Positions 17,215-28,519 of a stretch of DNA of 64,000 nucleotides are shown in pieces (positions within the stretch are counted from its first letter, which is position 1; the number at the start of each line of letters is the position of its first letter). Position numbers and translations under genes: made by a program. Source of the DNA: Quillaja saponaria. Lineage: Eukaryota; Streptophyta; Magnoliopsida; Fabales; Quillajaceae. Where the stretch lies: assembly GCA_029379385.1 (NCBI GenBank), contig CM055605.1, positions 18,201,001-18,265,000 on the forward strand, in the 5' to 3' direction. The notes below the pieces were generated by a model. The model did not search any database. It was given only the letters and a program-made list of their open reading frames with translations, and was not told the DNA's origin.

Positions 17215-19860
17215 AAACCCGAATTTGCTGCAATTTCTTCATTCATGGCCTTCTTCCACTTCTCATCTTGAGTAGTCTCTTCTTATGTTTTGGGATCATA
17301 CTCTGCCATTTAACAAAAGAATGACTAATCAAATGTTGTTTGCACAAGTTTTGTAGCGTCATAGATGTCATATAAATTCTGCATTTTTGTAGGTATTTTT
17401 CCTAAATTGTTGCTGCTATTGCTATTGCCTGATGTTGATGGTGTCAATGCAGGAGTTGTTGGAGTAGGACTTTGTGGAGGAGTTTGATAATCACCTTGCT
17501 CATCTTGCACACTGAAGTCGTCGTCGTCGTCATCATCATCATAAAAAATTAGTCCTTCAATTCAACTTTTGTTTCTTCTTTGCTCCATCTCCAGTGATCT
17601 GTTTGATTGAACTTAATATCTTGTGAGATGATCACCTTCTTGGTCAAAGGATTATACAATCTATATGCCTTACTCCTTTTGTCGTAGCCAATAAAATTGC
17701 ATTTCTCTCCTTTGTCATCTAGCTTTCTTCTCTTCTGATCAGGGATATAGGCATATGCAATGCACCTAAAAATTCTAAGATGTCCAACTGTCGGTTTGCT
17801 ACCACTCCATGCTTCATTTGGTATCTTGAATCGTACACAACAAATAGAATAACTTCAGCCCAAAAAGTTCTCAGTAAGTGCTTTCCCTTCACCATGCTTC
17901 CTTTCATATCAAGAATTGTGAGATTCTTTCTTTCTACGATGCCGTTTTGTTATGGCATATATGAGGCTATCAACTAGTGAATGATTCTATGCTCTTTGTA
18001 GAAACCTTCAATAATTTCGAGGTATTCTCACCTCTTCTATCAGATCTGAGTGTTTTTAGACTTTGCCCACTTTGTTTTTCTGCCATTACTTTGAACTCCT
18101 TAAATTTATCAAAGGCTTCTAATTTTTATTTAAGAATATATATCCAATTCTTTCTAATGAAATCATTAATAAAAGTAAGATAGTACCTATTTCCGCCAAG
18201 TGATGAAATGTCGAATAGACCAGCTATATCAGAGCGAATAATCTGCAACAGCCTTATGGCTCTCCATGATTTTTCCAACTTTAAAGCTTTGTCTGTGTTG
18301 TTTCCTTTTAATGTAGGCTTCACATAATTGATATGGTTGATAAATTTCAGGTAGTCTATTCACCATCTTTGCTCTCGATAATAACTTCAAGTCGATAAAT
18401 ACAAGATGACCGAACCTTAAATGCCATAATCATGATCATCTTTAATAACAAACTTCATGCACTTCATCACTTCTGTCTGGATATTAAGTGTGAATAGACG
18501 ATTCTTCGTCACATTAACTTTGGCAATTAATTCTCATTTTCTATTTCTAAGGTTGAGAGATTGATCCTTCATATGTATGTCACACCCCTTTTTTAGGAGT
18601 TGGCCAAGACTAATGATATTGCTTTTCAAAGCAGGTACATAGTACACATCATGTATATACTTCTTATCTTTATTCTTTAAGGTAATCATAAGTTTACCTT
18701 TACCTTTAATTGGAATCTTCAATGAGTTACCAAAAGTAAATTTTCCTTGGATTGTCTCGTCCAAATCCTTAAAACATCTCTTTTCAACTGCACATGTGAT
18801 TGCTGGCACCATTGTCGAGATATCAAATATTTTTCTTGCACTCTTCATCTCCTCTGTAAATGAGGAAAATGACAAATTTCTCATTTTTGTTTTCAACTAT
18901 TACAAGATGATTTCTTTCCTCCATATTAGGAGTTGATTTGCACTCATAACTGAAATGGTCATATTTGTTACAATTATAACACTGCAACTGAGTTTTATCA
19001 CCTCGTTGTTGAATTCCACCTTTTCCTTAGCCTTTGGATACTCGACCATGACTATTTGTCTGATAGCCTTCATTTGTTTGGTCTTTTTCAAAAGATTGTT
19101 TGCCATATTCACCTCTGTAGCCACTACGATTTCCCTAATCTTGTTCGTAGTTGCTGCTAGCTTAATTTTCATTAACAGATAACTTGCTTTGCAAAGCTCG
19201 CTCCATATTACCAGTATTTTCATTCTGGTTCATTCTTTGCTCATGAGCTTGAAGATAACCCTCAAGCTCGTCAATAGAAATTTGTGACAAATCTTTCGAT
19301 TCTTCAATGGTAGTGATGATATAATGAAATTTATGTGTTAGCAAACGTAGGAGTTTTCCATTACCCTGATATCATCAAAAGTTTCTCTAGTTCATTTCAT
19401 CTTATGTACCATTGTTTTTAGACGAATAATATAATCCACAATATTTTTTGAACTTTGCATTTTTAGCATCTCAAATTTAGCTATGAGTGATTGAAGCTGT
19501 ACCTTTTTAGCCTTTTCAACTCCATGTAAAGATTTATGCTGAATCTCCCATGCACCATTTGATGTCTTCACATTTGAAATTTTTTCAAAGGCTAATTTGT
19601 CAACTCCTTGAAAAATTAAGAATAAGGCCTTCTTATCCTTCTTACATGCTTCTTCAGCATTGTCTTTTAGACATTTGGTAAAGTTGCTTCGCAGTTGCAT
19701 CTATGGGCTCAGTGTACCTGTTTTCAACAATCTCCCATAAAATTTGTGACCCAAGCAGAACCTTCATTTGGATGCTCTAGTTCCCATAATTTTTCTTCAT
19801 TAATTTTGGAATTTGAGCTTGAATGTTGGCCATCTCATCACCTTCTTGATATGTAAACAC
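17215..19860 (-). pseudogene. Copia gag-protease-integrase remnant
   Basis: From 5' to 3' on the minus strand: a UBN2-type gag region (19700-19160, with FLIFQGVDKLAFEKI and a scrambled CCHC knuckle near 18950), a protease/pre-integrase region (18896-18534, with IHDVYYVPALKSNIISLGQL), integrase (18323-18126, SLGGNRYYLTFINDF; 17907-17719, LRTFWAEVI), and a C-terminal integrase part (17750-17560, GYDKRSKAYRLYNP) followed by an Asp repeat from (GTC)n/(ATC)n at 17517-17545. The frame then reaches KWKKAMNEEI near 17230, where reverse transcriptase should begin, and runs straight into the polypurine tract. Several stops and frameshifts break the polyprotein. Confidence 0.8.
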
Positions 19861-19882
19861 GAACTTTGGCTTTGATACAACT

Positions 19883-20372
19883 TGTTGGAAGCGTAATAGG
19901 CTCACAAGTATATATTAATAATAAACTTTGATTACAAAACTCAACAAAACACTCTTGAATAAAATATTTTTCTCAACAAACTTGGTATTTCAGCACTCAA
20001 GTATTTTTCCTCTTTTCTCTCTATACTAGCCGCGACTAGCTTTCTCTCTCTTTTTCTTTATGCTATTACACTACTTCCACTCAATATTCACAAATCAATA
20101 GCATAAGTCATATTTATAGGAAGTGGGCACCTTCATACTATAAAGCTTTTGTCCAAATCTTTTTTTCCTCATTCACAAATTAATAGATAATATTTATCTT
20201 AGTCAAGTAAATCTATTTACTAGATAAATGATCATATTTACTAGATAATGCTTATCTAGTCAAATGGTCATATTTACTAGATAATGCTTATCTTGTCAAA
20301 TAGTCATATTTACTAGATAATGTTTATCTATTCAAATAGATTTCTTAATAGTGAAGGGTTTGAATTTCAATA
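19883..20372 (-). repeat. Copia 5' LTR (right copy), with 36-bp internal tandem repeats
   Basis: It starts TGTTGGAAGCG. Three copies of a 36-bp unit (TCATATTTACTAGATAATG...) start at 20232, 20268 and 20304; the other LTR has about one full copy (near 17138). The end AATTTCAATA matches AATTCGAACA of the partner, so the terminal CA has mutated. Confidence 0.8.
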
Positions 20373-21037
20373 ATAATTACATAAAAGCAATAAAACTTAT
20401 AAGGATGTTACATAGACAACAATTATTCTCTTTCCCCGACTTCATATAAAGAACCATTAGAAAGAAGCCACAAGGGGAAATAAAAAGAAATGGGCAGTCG
20501 TCAAAAACATCAATACAGATAGAATTCATTGCTTGGCATTATTCAATATTTAGTAGAAGTTTCAGAAATTGCGAACAAAAATTCTTATATCACCTCACTA
20601 ATGACAAGAAAAAATCAGGCATGCACTATTTCTATTACCATGTTAGTTTAAAATTACTAGTTAACACAAAAATTGTGCATAAAGCTTTTCCCTTGTTATC
20701 TTTATCTATTACTTAGAAAGGAAAATGTTTCAAATAACAATCAAATAATGTATGAGGACTGGTAGATCCCTGGTCAGAGCAAGCATTCTACTGCCTTTGT
20801 TAGCCTATAACATGGCCACTACGTCTCATCATAGCTTAAACAAACATAAACGATTTCAATACACATTTATTATATAAAGCAAAAGGACAGTGTGTTAAAA
20901 AATCACAACTTAAAGTTTCATGATGAATTAGAACGTATCACTAAGTTCACATTCGTCCTGGGTAATGTACACAAACAAAGTAACAACGTTCCACGTTTGT
21001 AGTCATGCACCTCTAAACCTAAGATCTGATACCAACT
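20373..21037. other. No gene seen; possible retroelement leader at the right end
   Basis: AT-rich DNA without a credible reading frame. Just left of 21038 the minus strand reads GTTGGTATCAGATCTTAGG, close to a tRNA-Met primer site, so part of this segment may be the untranslated leader of the element whose LTR is at 21038-22667. Confidence 0.4.
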
Positions 21038-22667
21038 TATCACACCCTCATAAGAAGGAATGACTGGCCGGAGGAATGGGTCCGTGACCCTAATTCAAAT
21101 GAAAGAAACATATATGACATATGACCAATTATAACACAAAAGGAAAGCTTTATCAAACAAAACCATATGCAAAGAATTATTTATTAAAATATATAACACA
21201 TTTCAGTAGAGGTTCCCCGTAAAGTGGAACATGCCCGATAATACAAACATATGTATATCCTGGTTGCATTCAACCAATCAACCATAGTAACAGTATACAC
21301 AAGGAGCTCCGCTCCATTCATAACATAAACAGTAACAATTAAACTATTATATAAAACAAAACACTACACCCAAAGCCTAAATATGACTGCAAACCTCATC
21401 CTTTTGATTCAAGTATACGATGTAGAATATATATCTTGCCACAATAAAATTAGCAAGTCACGAATCTATTAGTGATGTGCTGAGCTTCTAATGAAAAAAG
21501 AATGAAAAAAAAAAAAAAAACAAACGAGAGGTGAGTCATAAAGACCCAATGAGCGAAAAACGTACCCAAAGTGTACTAGCATCAACCAATACATAAATAG
21601 ATTACATAAGTTAAATAATTTTATGTGAACATGTCTTACAAAACAATCCAATTTCATAAGTACATAAATATAAACAACTTAAAATTAAACAAGTACACAA
21701 GAGATAAACAAATCAATCAAAGTATTCAAAGCACTTAAAGGGCCAATTAGAGTAACTTAGCACCTGCACACTTAATACATATCCTCCCTGGGGTACTATT
21801 GCTCTTGCACACCAAGAATATATACTCCTTATATATCCATCCCCAGGGCTAAGTGTCTCAGTTATTTTTCATCAAATATCAAATAATCAAATCAAGTATC
21901 CTAGGTGCACTTGGATTCTATTTCAAATAAAAATAAATTTTATTAGCCCTTATCAAACACAAACAAAATCACACATCAAACATAATTCAATTAACTCAAT
22001 TATAGCACTACATATTTCTATTTACCACTATATAAACATATTCATACAAATACATTGAAGCAATTAATCATAATAATCTAGCAACCAAAGAGCAACGTTT
22101 CCCACTCACAAAGCTTAAGGATTCGGTTCATCATTCCGTCCAGAATTCAAAGGTGTTGGTGTATCCATGCACGATATGCAGCTTGAAGGCAACAAGAAAG
22201 AAGGAGCCATAAGGCTAGGATAAAGTAGCCACTCACGACTATTGCACCTTAACTCTCGACTGCTTCCGTGGCTCTTGGTGAGGACAAACCTCTCGGCCAG
22301 TTGGAGACTCAAAGCTAAGGAAGGCAAGAAGGAAAAGATAAGGGTTTGGCTACAAGAAGACTTCTCACATGCAAAAAATTGGAATGCAAGAACAAAGTAT
22401 GGAAGATGGAGGTTCGGTTGGCAGAAATTAGAAGAGAAAGCAGTGGCAATAAAGTTAAAAAGGAAAAAAATTAAAGAAAAAAAAAATACTAAAGTAAGTC
22501 AAAGTCAACCAAAAATATAGTGAAAATTAGTTCTTGCGTTATATGTATATATATATATATATATATTTACAAGTGTTCTTTTACTTTGTTAAAAATTTTA
22601 TTTACCTAGTCACAACAAGTTACATACAAACATTCTAAAGTGTACGTTAAAATATCAGGTTAGCGTA
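21038..22667 (-). mobile_element. Gypsy-type LTR (about 1.6 kb), minus strand
   Basis: In plus coordinates it begins TATCACACCCTCATAAGAAGGAATGACTGGCC, matching TGTCACACCCCTTATGG..GCATGACTGGCC at 34226, and ends ATATCAGGTTAGCG, matching ATATCGGGTTATAACA at 37629. It also shares the TATCCTAGGTGCACTTGGAT block with the other copies. A primer-site-like string follows it on the minus strand, so it looks like a 5' LTR that lost its element. It contains a (TA)n run near 22548-22566 and no gene. Confidence 0.6.
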
Positions 22668-22683
22668 AGCTCTTATACCAAAT

Positions 22684-23046
22684 GATAAGTGGGGAATATG
22701 AGGGAAGAAGAAATTGCTAAAAAGTCAAGAATACTACAAAAGAGAAAGAGGAAAATCTTGGAGCAAGGCTCAACAATAATTCACATCAAACATGCCTTCC
22801 AACTCCATGAACTAGGCTATTTATAGGTTGCTTCTAAACATAACTTTAGTTACTAGATAAAGAAAGAACACGAATCAAAGTAGATTCATTATGTATAGAC
22901 TAGTACTATTAACAAAGAAAACTAAACTTGGAACAAAATTAAATCCAATGAATAGGCTAGCGTCTCTTCGTTTCTCTCAAGATGAACTATTTCATGAGCA
23001 CCGCAACAATATATCTCCATATCTAGATGATCCTCTGCAATGACAT
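22684..23046 (-). mobile_element. Copia-type LTR fragment with primer site, minus strand
   Basis: On the minus strand a candidate LTR ends ...CCCCACTTATCA and is followed by TTTGGTATAAGAGCTTA (22682 to about 22666), close to the plant tRNA-Met primer site. A TATA-like CCTATAAATAGCC on the minus strand (near 22833) fits an LTR promoter. The outer limit (about 23040-23046) is uncertain. Only this end of the element survives. Confidence 0.4.
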
Positions 23047-23396
23047 CCTGTTTTGATAGTCATGGATAACCATTCACCAAGTTATATCAAAATATATTTA
23101 GGCAGACACAAAACATCAATGATGCCTTAAGTTTATTACATGCATAACTATAATATTGAATATGGTTTCCATAAGGCTTTATGTTCTCTTTAGGCATTAT
23201 GGTCTCTTTAGGCCTTTTATAATTATAAGTTACAAAACATTTAAGTTGAAGCTCAAAAAGTGCTCATGGGCTTCAATAGAGCTATGTTGAACTAGCTCCT
23301 TAATTTTATTTTTTATAACACTTCTACTTATATATTTTGTTATTGATTAATTAAATTAATTTTCTAATTCATTCTACATTAATATGAATATTTCAA

Positions 23397-23641
23397 TGGG
23401 CAGATTTATGCAAATCTTATCAAATAAAGGCAGAGTGGTACCATAATGGACATACACCAACACTACAAGAATACATTGACAATGCATGGATTAATCTGCA
23501 CCTGTTATGTTGTTACATGCTTAATTTTTTATTTCAAATCCAATAACAAGAGAGGGCTTGGAGTGCTTAGAAAAGTATCCTAACATCATTTATTGTTCAG
23601 CAATGATTCTGCGCCTTGCTAATGACATTGGAACATACACG
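23397..23641 (+). pseudogene. Second terpene synthase remnant: exon 6 with flanking intron
   Basis: It aligns with exon 6 of the 9.4-15.5 kb gene (14816-15064): GGCAGA.TTATGCAAATCTTATC, TGGTACCATAATGGACATACACC, TACAAGAATACATTGACAATGCATGG, and the metal-binding RLANDIGTYT. Homology extends into the preceding intron back to about 23230. Lesions: the acceptor is AA instead of AG at 23395-23396, a frame change occurs after DNAWIN, and there is a TAA in the middle. Its donor sits directly after ACG (GTATGC at 23642), unlike the main copy. The rest of the gene is missing; LTR DNA lies to the left and Gypsy gag DNA to the right. Confidence 0.9.
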
Positions 23642-23749
23642 GTATGCATACATGGACGAAAAGAGATTTGACTTTCAAACTTAGGATGAAATTTAAGAAC
23701 CTAGAATTTTTGAACTTATTCTAATTAGTTTCATGTACTGCAAAATACA

Positions 23750-25890
23750 AGTGTCTATTAAAGGAAGCAGAAAAAAGACAATTTTTCTCGCGAAACTTGT
23801 TATAGAGTCTCGAGTCTAAAAATTAATGAGATTGATGTTGAATCTTTTACAGATTTAGATGAAGAGGTTGAGATTAACCTCGCTAAACTTCTCCTAGGAA
23901 AACCTTATATTTGTAGTTTTCTGCTAGAAAACGAAAATGGTCAATTTAGACCAAATGTAAACAAGATTAAGTTTACATCGAAGAATATTAAATTCTCCTT
24001 TGATATTAATAAGGCAGACCAAATTTTTGACATTTTGTTAAAAGATAAATTGATTAGGTTGAAAGATAGCCATAAAATGTTGAAAGAATGGGATATAGTA
24101 GCTAAAAAATATGTAAAATGGCATGATTCATGGTCTCACACAACTAATAACTATGTTGTCTTTCAGAATGTTTTGCAGGAAGCCATCATTAAATGGAGAC
24201 AAAAAGCTCCCTAAAAAGAAAGATACGACTGTGAATAAAGATCATTTCCCTGAAGCTACAAGTACTAATATGGTCATGGTAAAAAGTTTGAAGGTTAGTT
24301 TTTTAAGTTATTGGCTAATGGAGATGAATTCAAATTTGTCCTAGGTGAATCCGTGGGAGGGTAGACACCTAGGCCTTCGTATGTGGCAACACTAACTTAG
24401 CCAAAGCCTGAGGTTAAAGATACACAGTTATGTGCACGTTGTAAAAAGAAGATACCAAATACACAGTTAATTGCTCTATCCAGTCAAGCACAATGTGAGA
24501 TTAAAGAACATTAAAGACAAGTTGTGGAAGATCCAAGGTTGGTCAGGTATTCTTATGCTGATTACCTTCATTATACAAGACATCCACATATGTGTAGAGG
24601 CCATAGAGGTCATGGCAAACCATTTTTGGGGATAATAGGGAGGTCATCTCCACTATAGAAGCCATATTATTTTCGGGGAGAATCATCTATAATTAGAAAG
24701 GTAAACCGAAAACCTGATTTTATCCCTAGGGGCACTCTATGATGGGCTTTTACCATTAGAGCCCCAGAAACAATCAAATATGTGCTTTGAACATACTTAT
24801 TAATCAACAAAGACATTTGGTCTTCCCCTTTATATGAAAATGACCAAGTCCAAAAAATTATTCCAGGTGGCTGATATATACGGCCTAATTAGTGTGTGGA
24901 GCCAACTTCGGATAATACTTCAACAGCCAGTCCAGGGTCATAGGTGAATGTTTCAACATACAAGATTAGAGGCAAACAATTACAGGTACACTACCCGAAA
25001 AAGAAAAAAATCACTCTAGCAATTTTGGAGAGAATAATCCCTCATACTAAGGAAGATGGTTCTTTAATTATCAAAGTTCATGCTTTATCTTCTTTTAGTG
25101 ATGAGAAGCATATCAATGATGATATGCACGGTTCTGATAAGGAATCAAACTTGGATAATTTGGATTTTAAAAAGGGCCTTGATATGCCCAAAAATGTTTT
25201 GGTCAACTACCTTTTGGCTAACAGCTTCATGATATGTGAGGATCAACCAAGTTCTTTGGAATAAGACGTGGGAGAAGAGGAATCCAAAATGACTCACATT
25301 GAAGTAATTAAGATTATGATCGAAGATGATTTGGTGCCTTTCTCCACAACAAACAATGAAGTCTCCATGGTGGTAACAACCTATACTGAAAGTTCATCTT
25401 CTGACCTACATCCTATATAAATATTTTTTACAAAACTATCTGAAGAAGTGACCCAGCAATAACGGTCATTATATATTCGAGCACAAATAGATAGTAAGGT
25501 GACGAATGTTATAGACAATGATGCAGCATTCAACATCTTGCCTTTCTAGAATCTCAAGAAGCTAAATAAATTAGAAACTGATTTATTCCCATTTGAGATG
25601 GTAGTGACAAGCTTTGATGGAGGTTCGATCCATGCAAATGGAGTTATTCTTATCGAGCTAGAAGTTGACACGTTGAAAACTCCAATATGTTCTTTGTTAT
25701 AGATGGACCAATGTCTTACAATGCTGCTAAGCTGAGAATGGATTCATGCAAAACAGGCTATTCCATCATCACTTCACCAATGTCTCATGTTTTGGAACAA
25801 AAATGGAGAACAGGAAATGGTAACTGCAGATGCGAAGTCGTATATAGCGAAAGTAAATTCGGATGAAGGATAATTGTACAACAAAGGTTA
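23750..25890 (+). pseudogene. Gypsy gag and protease remnant
   Basis: Gag-tail signatures are visible: an acidic segment (FTDLDEEVEINLAKLL, 23850-23900), then YVKWHDSWSHTTNNYVVFQN (24110-24170), which resembles a gag zinc-finger-like region with its cysteines replaced. A protease-like stretch follows at 25500-25790: an NDAAFNILPF motif near the catalytic Asp position, and FEMVVTSFDGGSIHANGVI. Stops and frameshifts are frequent (for example TAG at 25548). The reading ends at the solo LTR boundary (25895) and pol resumes after 28523. Confidence 0.65.
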
Positions 25891-25904
25891 CGGTTGTAAC
25901 AACC

Positions 25905-25979
25905 CAAAAATAAATATAAATATAAATATAAATATAAATATAAATATAAATATAAATATAAATATAAATATAAATATAA

Positions 25980-26043
<64 letters not shown>
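25905..26043 (+). repeat. Compound microsatellite (TAAATA)n-(TA)n
   Basis: About 14 copies of a 6-bp AAATAT-type unit run directly into roughly 25 TA dinucleotides. It begins within 15 bases of the LTR start, so it belongs to the LTR's own 5' end. Confidence 0.9.
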
Positions 26044-26052
<9 letters not shown>

Positions 26053-27792
26053 AAATAATAGTAACAAGATGTAGTTATAAATTTAAATTCAAAATTTAAA
26101 AGGTTGGGTGGTTACAGATAAGAGATTATGTGTTATCTGTATAAAGTCGAGTTTTAAAATAACATAATGATATATATTAATAAGATTAAATAATAAAGGG
26201 GAGTTATATAGAAAGTGGGACTAAAAAGGAAAAAAATGTTCTCTTGTTTTTTTTTTTTTTTTTTTTTTTGGGAGAGTCAGAGTTAGAGAACTGGCAACTA
26301 AAAAAAGAGGAAGACAGTCGGCTGGAAACTTTTGGTGGAAGAAGGAAACGACATAGAACCAAAAGGTGTTTTAGATCCATCAAGAATTTGCTTGCGATAG
26401 ACGGTAAGTTTTTCTTGTCGATCACAAAAATAAAAATATAAAGAAAAATATTAAAATTCCTATTGATTCTTGTTATGATTGTAAGAATTCATGCTTTTCT
26501 CTTATTGTCATAATTAAATATGTATTATTGAAAGTTGTTTTGTCTTATGTGGTTATCATTGAAAGTCCCTGACATCTCATGATACTTAATATACAAATTT
26601 ATATATATAAGAACTAGGAACAAGGAATCATAAGTGCCTTGCATTTCGTCATGGAGTTGTACGCCTTTTGTTTACTGTGGGTAAGCGTAGTCTATTGTGG
26701 AAAGGTGTGCAAGTTAGAAATAAGTTAGGAAAAATTCCTTTTCTATTTTTAGATTCCATCTTATCCCTGTAGATTCTCCTTAAGCTCTCTCTTCCCATTT
26801 TTCTGTGAAAGTAATCTTTTTGTGCCTTCCTTGGTCTTATCTTTATTTTGTGTCCTATATTTGGAGGTTGGTTTGTGTAACTTTTGACCACTTTTATCTG
26901 TGATTTGAATCTATTCAAGTTTGGTATGAGGAAGGATAGCTAGTTGGGGCTGCTTCCATTTTTCTTTTTATTTGAAGTTCAATTTACTCATGTTGGTAAA
27001 TTTTTGGTCTTAAATCAGTCTAGCAAGAAACAAGTGATCGACTACTCTGTGTTCAATTTCTTGGGATGTGAGTTTGTGAATTTGCATATGTTAAAAGACT
27101 TTTGCTTTGGCAGTGTTCTTGCATGTTGAATTTTGTTAATTAGAAACACTAGTTAGTGCATTGGATTGCATAGTAGATCTGATATTCATGCCATGTTCTT
27201 TTAGTTTTGTCATACATTTTTATTAGAATAAGAAAAAGAACAATATTTGAAAAGTTATATAACTCCTCAATTAAGAGGCACAATATATCTATCTAATTGC
27301 TGATTTATATCATATTTCTTTTAGATAAAAATAAATGTATTTTAACGCAAAATTAAATAGGCTTACTTAAATAAGAGATAAGATATGATAATATCTATGA
27401 TATTATTATGAATAATGTCAATTGTTAATATTAGTAACATACTATATACAAATAATGACATTATGTTTTTATGTACTATTTTGCTAATGTTTACACATAA
27501 AATTTTATAGGACGTGATTAAGAATTGTGATATGTGGAATGTGAGTACGATTGATATCTACGTGATAGCAAATTGTAAGTAATTCTTATCTCTCCGACGT
27601 TGTAATTGAAATTGTTGTATTTTCTTAAGATGTATTATTGTCATAACTCTTGTGAATTATATATGATGAAGTTTGATAATTATAATGTTGTTCTAAGAAT
27701 TGATGATTGTTGCTAAAGATTATGAAGTGTTATTAATACATGGTGGTAGTATGTGTAAGAGTTATTGTGGTAAGTCAGGGAAGTCTAATAGG

Positions 27793-27970
27793 TAAACATA
27801 ACGGCAGTGGCCCAGTCATGGGGCTAAACATGGCGGTAGTGGCCTGGTCATGGGGTTAAACATGATGATAGTGACCCGGTCATGGGGCTAAACATGACAA
27901 GAGTGGCCTAGTCACAAGGCTAAATGTGACATGTGTAGGGCCTTATCACAGGGCTAATTGTGACTGTTAG
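27793..27970 (+). repeat. 32-bp tandem repeat inside the solo LTR
   Basis: TAAACAT..C(G/A)..AGTGGCC.(A/G)GTCATGGGGC-type units start at 27793, 27825, 27857, 27889 and 27921 (32 bp apart, the last about 34), with a degenerate sixth. They are GC-richer than the surroundings. Confidence 0.8.
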
Positions 27971-28519
27971 ATACCCTGGCTTACACATTAATCTATTTAC
28001 CATATGATATAGTAAGTTGTGAAAAATATGTAAAGCGTACACATCATGATTAATTATTATTTATGTACATGTTTTAAAGTTTTACTTACTAAGTTATGAA
28101 ACTCATTGATTATATATTTGCATGCCATTTTTAGATAAATAAGTGCGAAATTCGAATTGCTTGAGGGAACGGGAGGATATTTGTTCACAATTTGTCTTCT
28201 TTTATTAGTTGGAATGTGTCTTGTTGAATTTCTTTATAATCTTGAATATTAGACGTCGTGTTTACAAATAAAAGCTGCATTTTTAGTACAAATAAAAAGG
28301 AGCATGAGACATGTAATCCTGATAAATATTGAGTGATTTCTTAGAATTTGTGAAACGTTAGATTTTCAGTTATCAAGACTTTATATATTGTTAAGGATGA
28401 TTTAAGTATAATTATTGAAAGGCCTTGTAGTTTTATTTTATTTTTATTTGATGATGTCAAGTGGGACTTGTGGCTGCTCATTTTTCCAAATACTATGTTA
28501 AAAATTGGGGGCGTGACAA

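Larger units (their letters stand above)
16778..20372 (-). mobile_element. Ty1/Copia retrotransposon, 3.6 kb, reverse transcriptase deleted
   Basis: Both ends are similar LTRs (16778-17205 and 19883-20372). Read on the minus strand, the 5' LTR is followed by a tRNA-Met-like primer site (complement at 19868-19882, TGATACAA), and the 3' LTR is preceded by GAAGGAAAG (complement at 17206-17214), a polypurine tract. Flanking five-mers are ATATT (16773-16777) and ATAAT (20373-20377), an imperfect target duplication. Gag, protease and integrase remnants are present, but the reverse transcriptase and RNase H are absent. Confidence 0.8.
25895..28518 (+). mobile_element. Solo LTR (Gypsy type), 2.6 kb, with near-perfect target duplication
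   Basis: It starts TGTAACAACCC and ends GGGGCGTGACA (TG...CA), as in many plant Gypsy LTRs. The five bases before (ACGGT, 25890-25894) and after (ATGGT, 28519-28523) match except for one C/T difference, consistent with a 5-bp target duplication in which a CpG decayed. Gypsy gag/protease lies to the left and pol to the right, so it landed inside an older element. There is no internal coding region, so it is a solo LTR formed by LTR-LTR recombination. Confidence 0.7.

Noticed and set aside
20232..20339. Direct repeats that could suggest a CRISPR-like array
   Set aside because: The 36-bp units are directly adjacent with no unique spacers and sit in a Copia LTR of a plant genome.
22242..22520. 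92-codon Lys-rich frame
   Set aside because: Lies inside a Gypsy LTR; basic, low-complexity, no domain.
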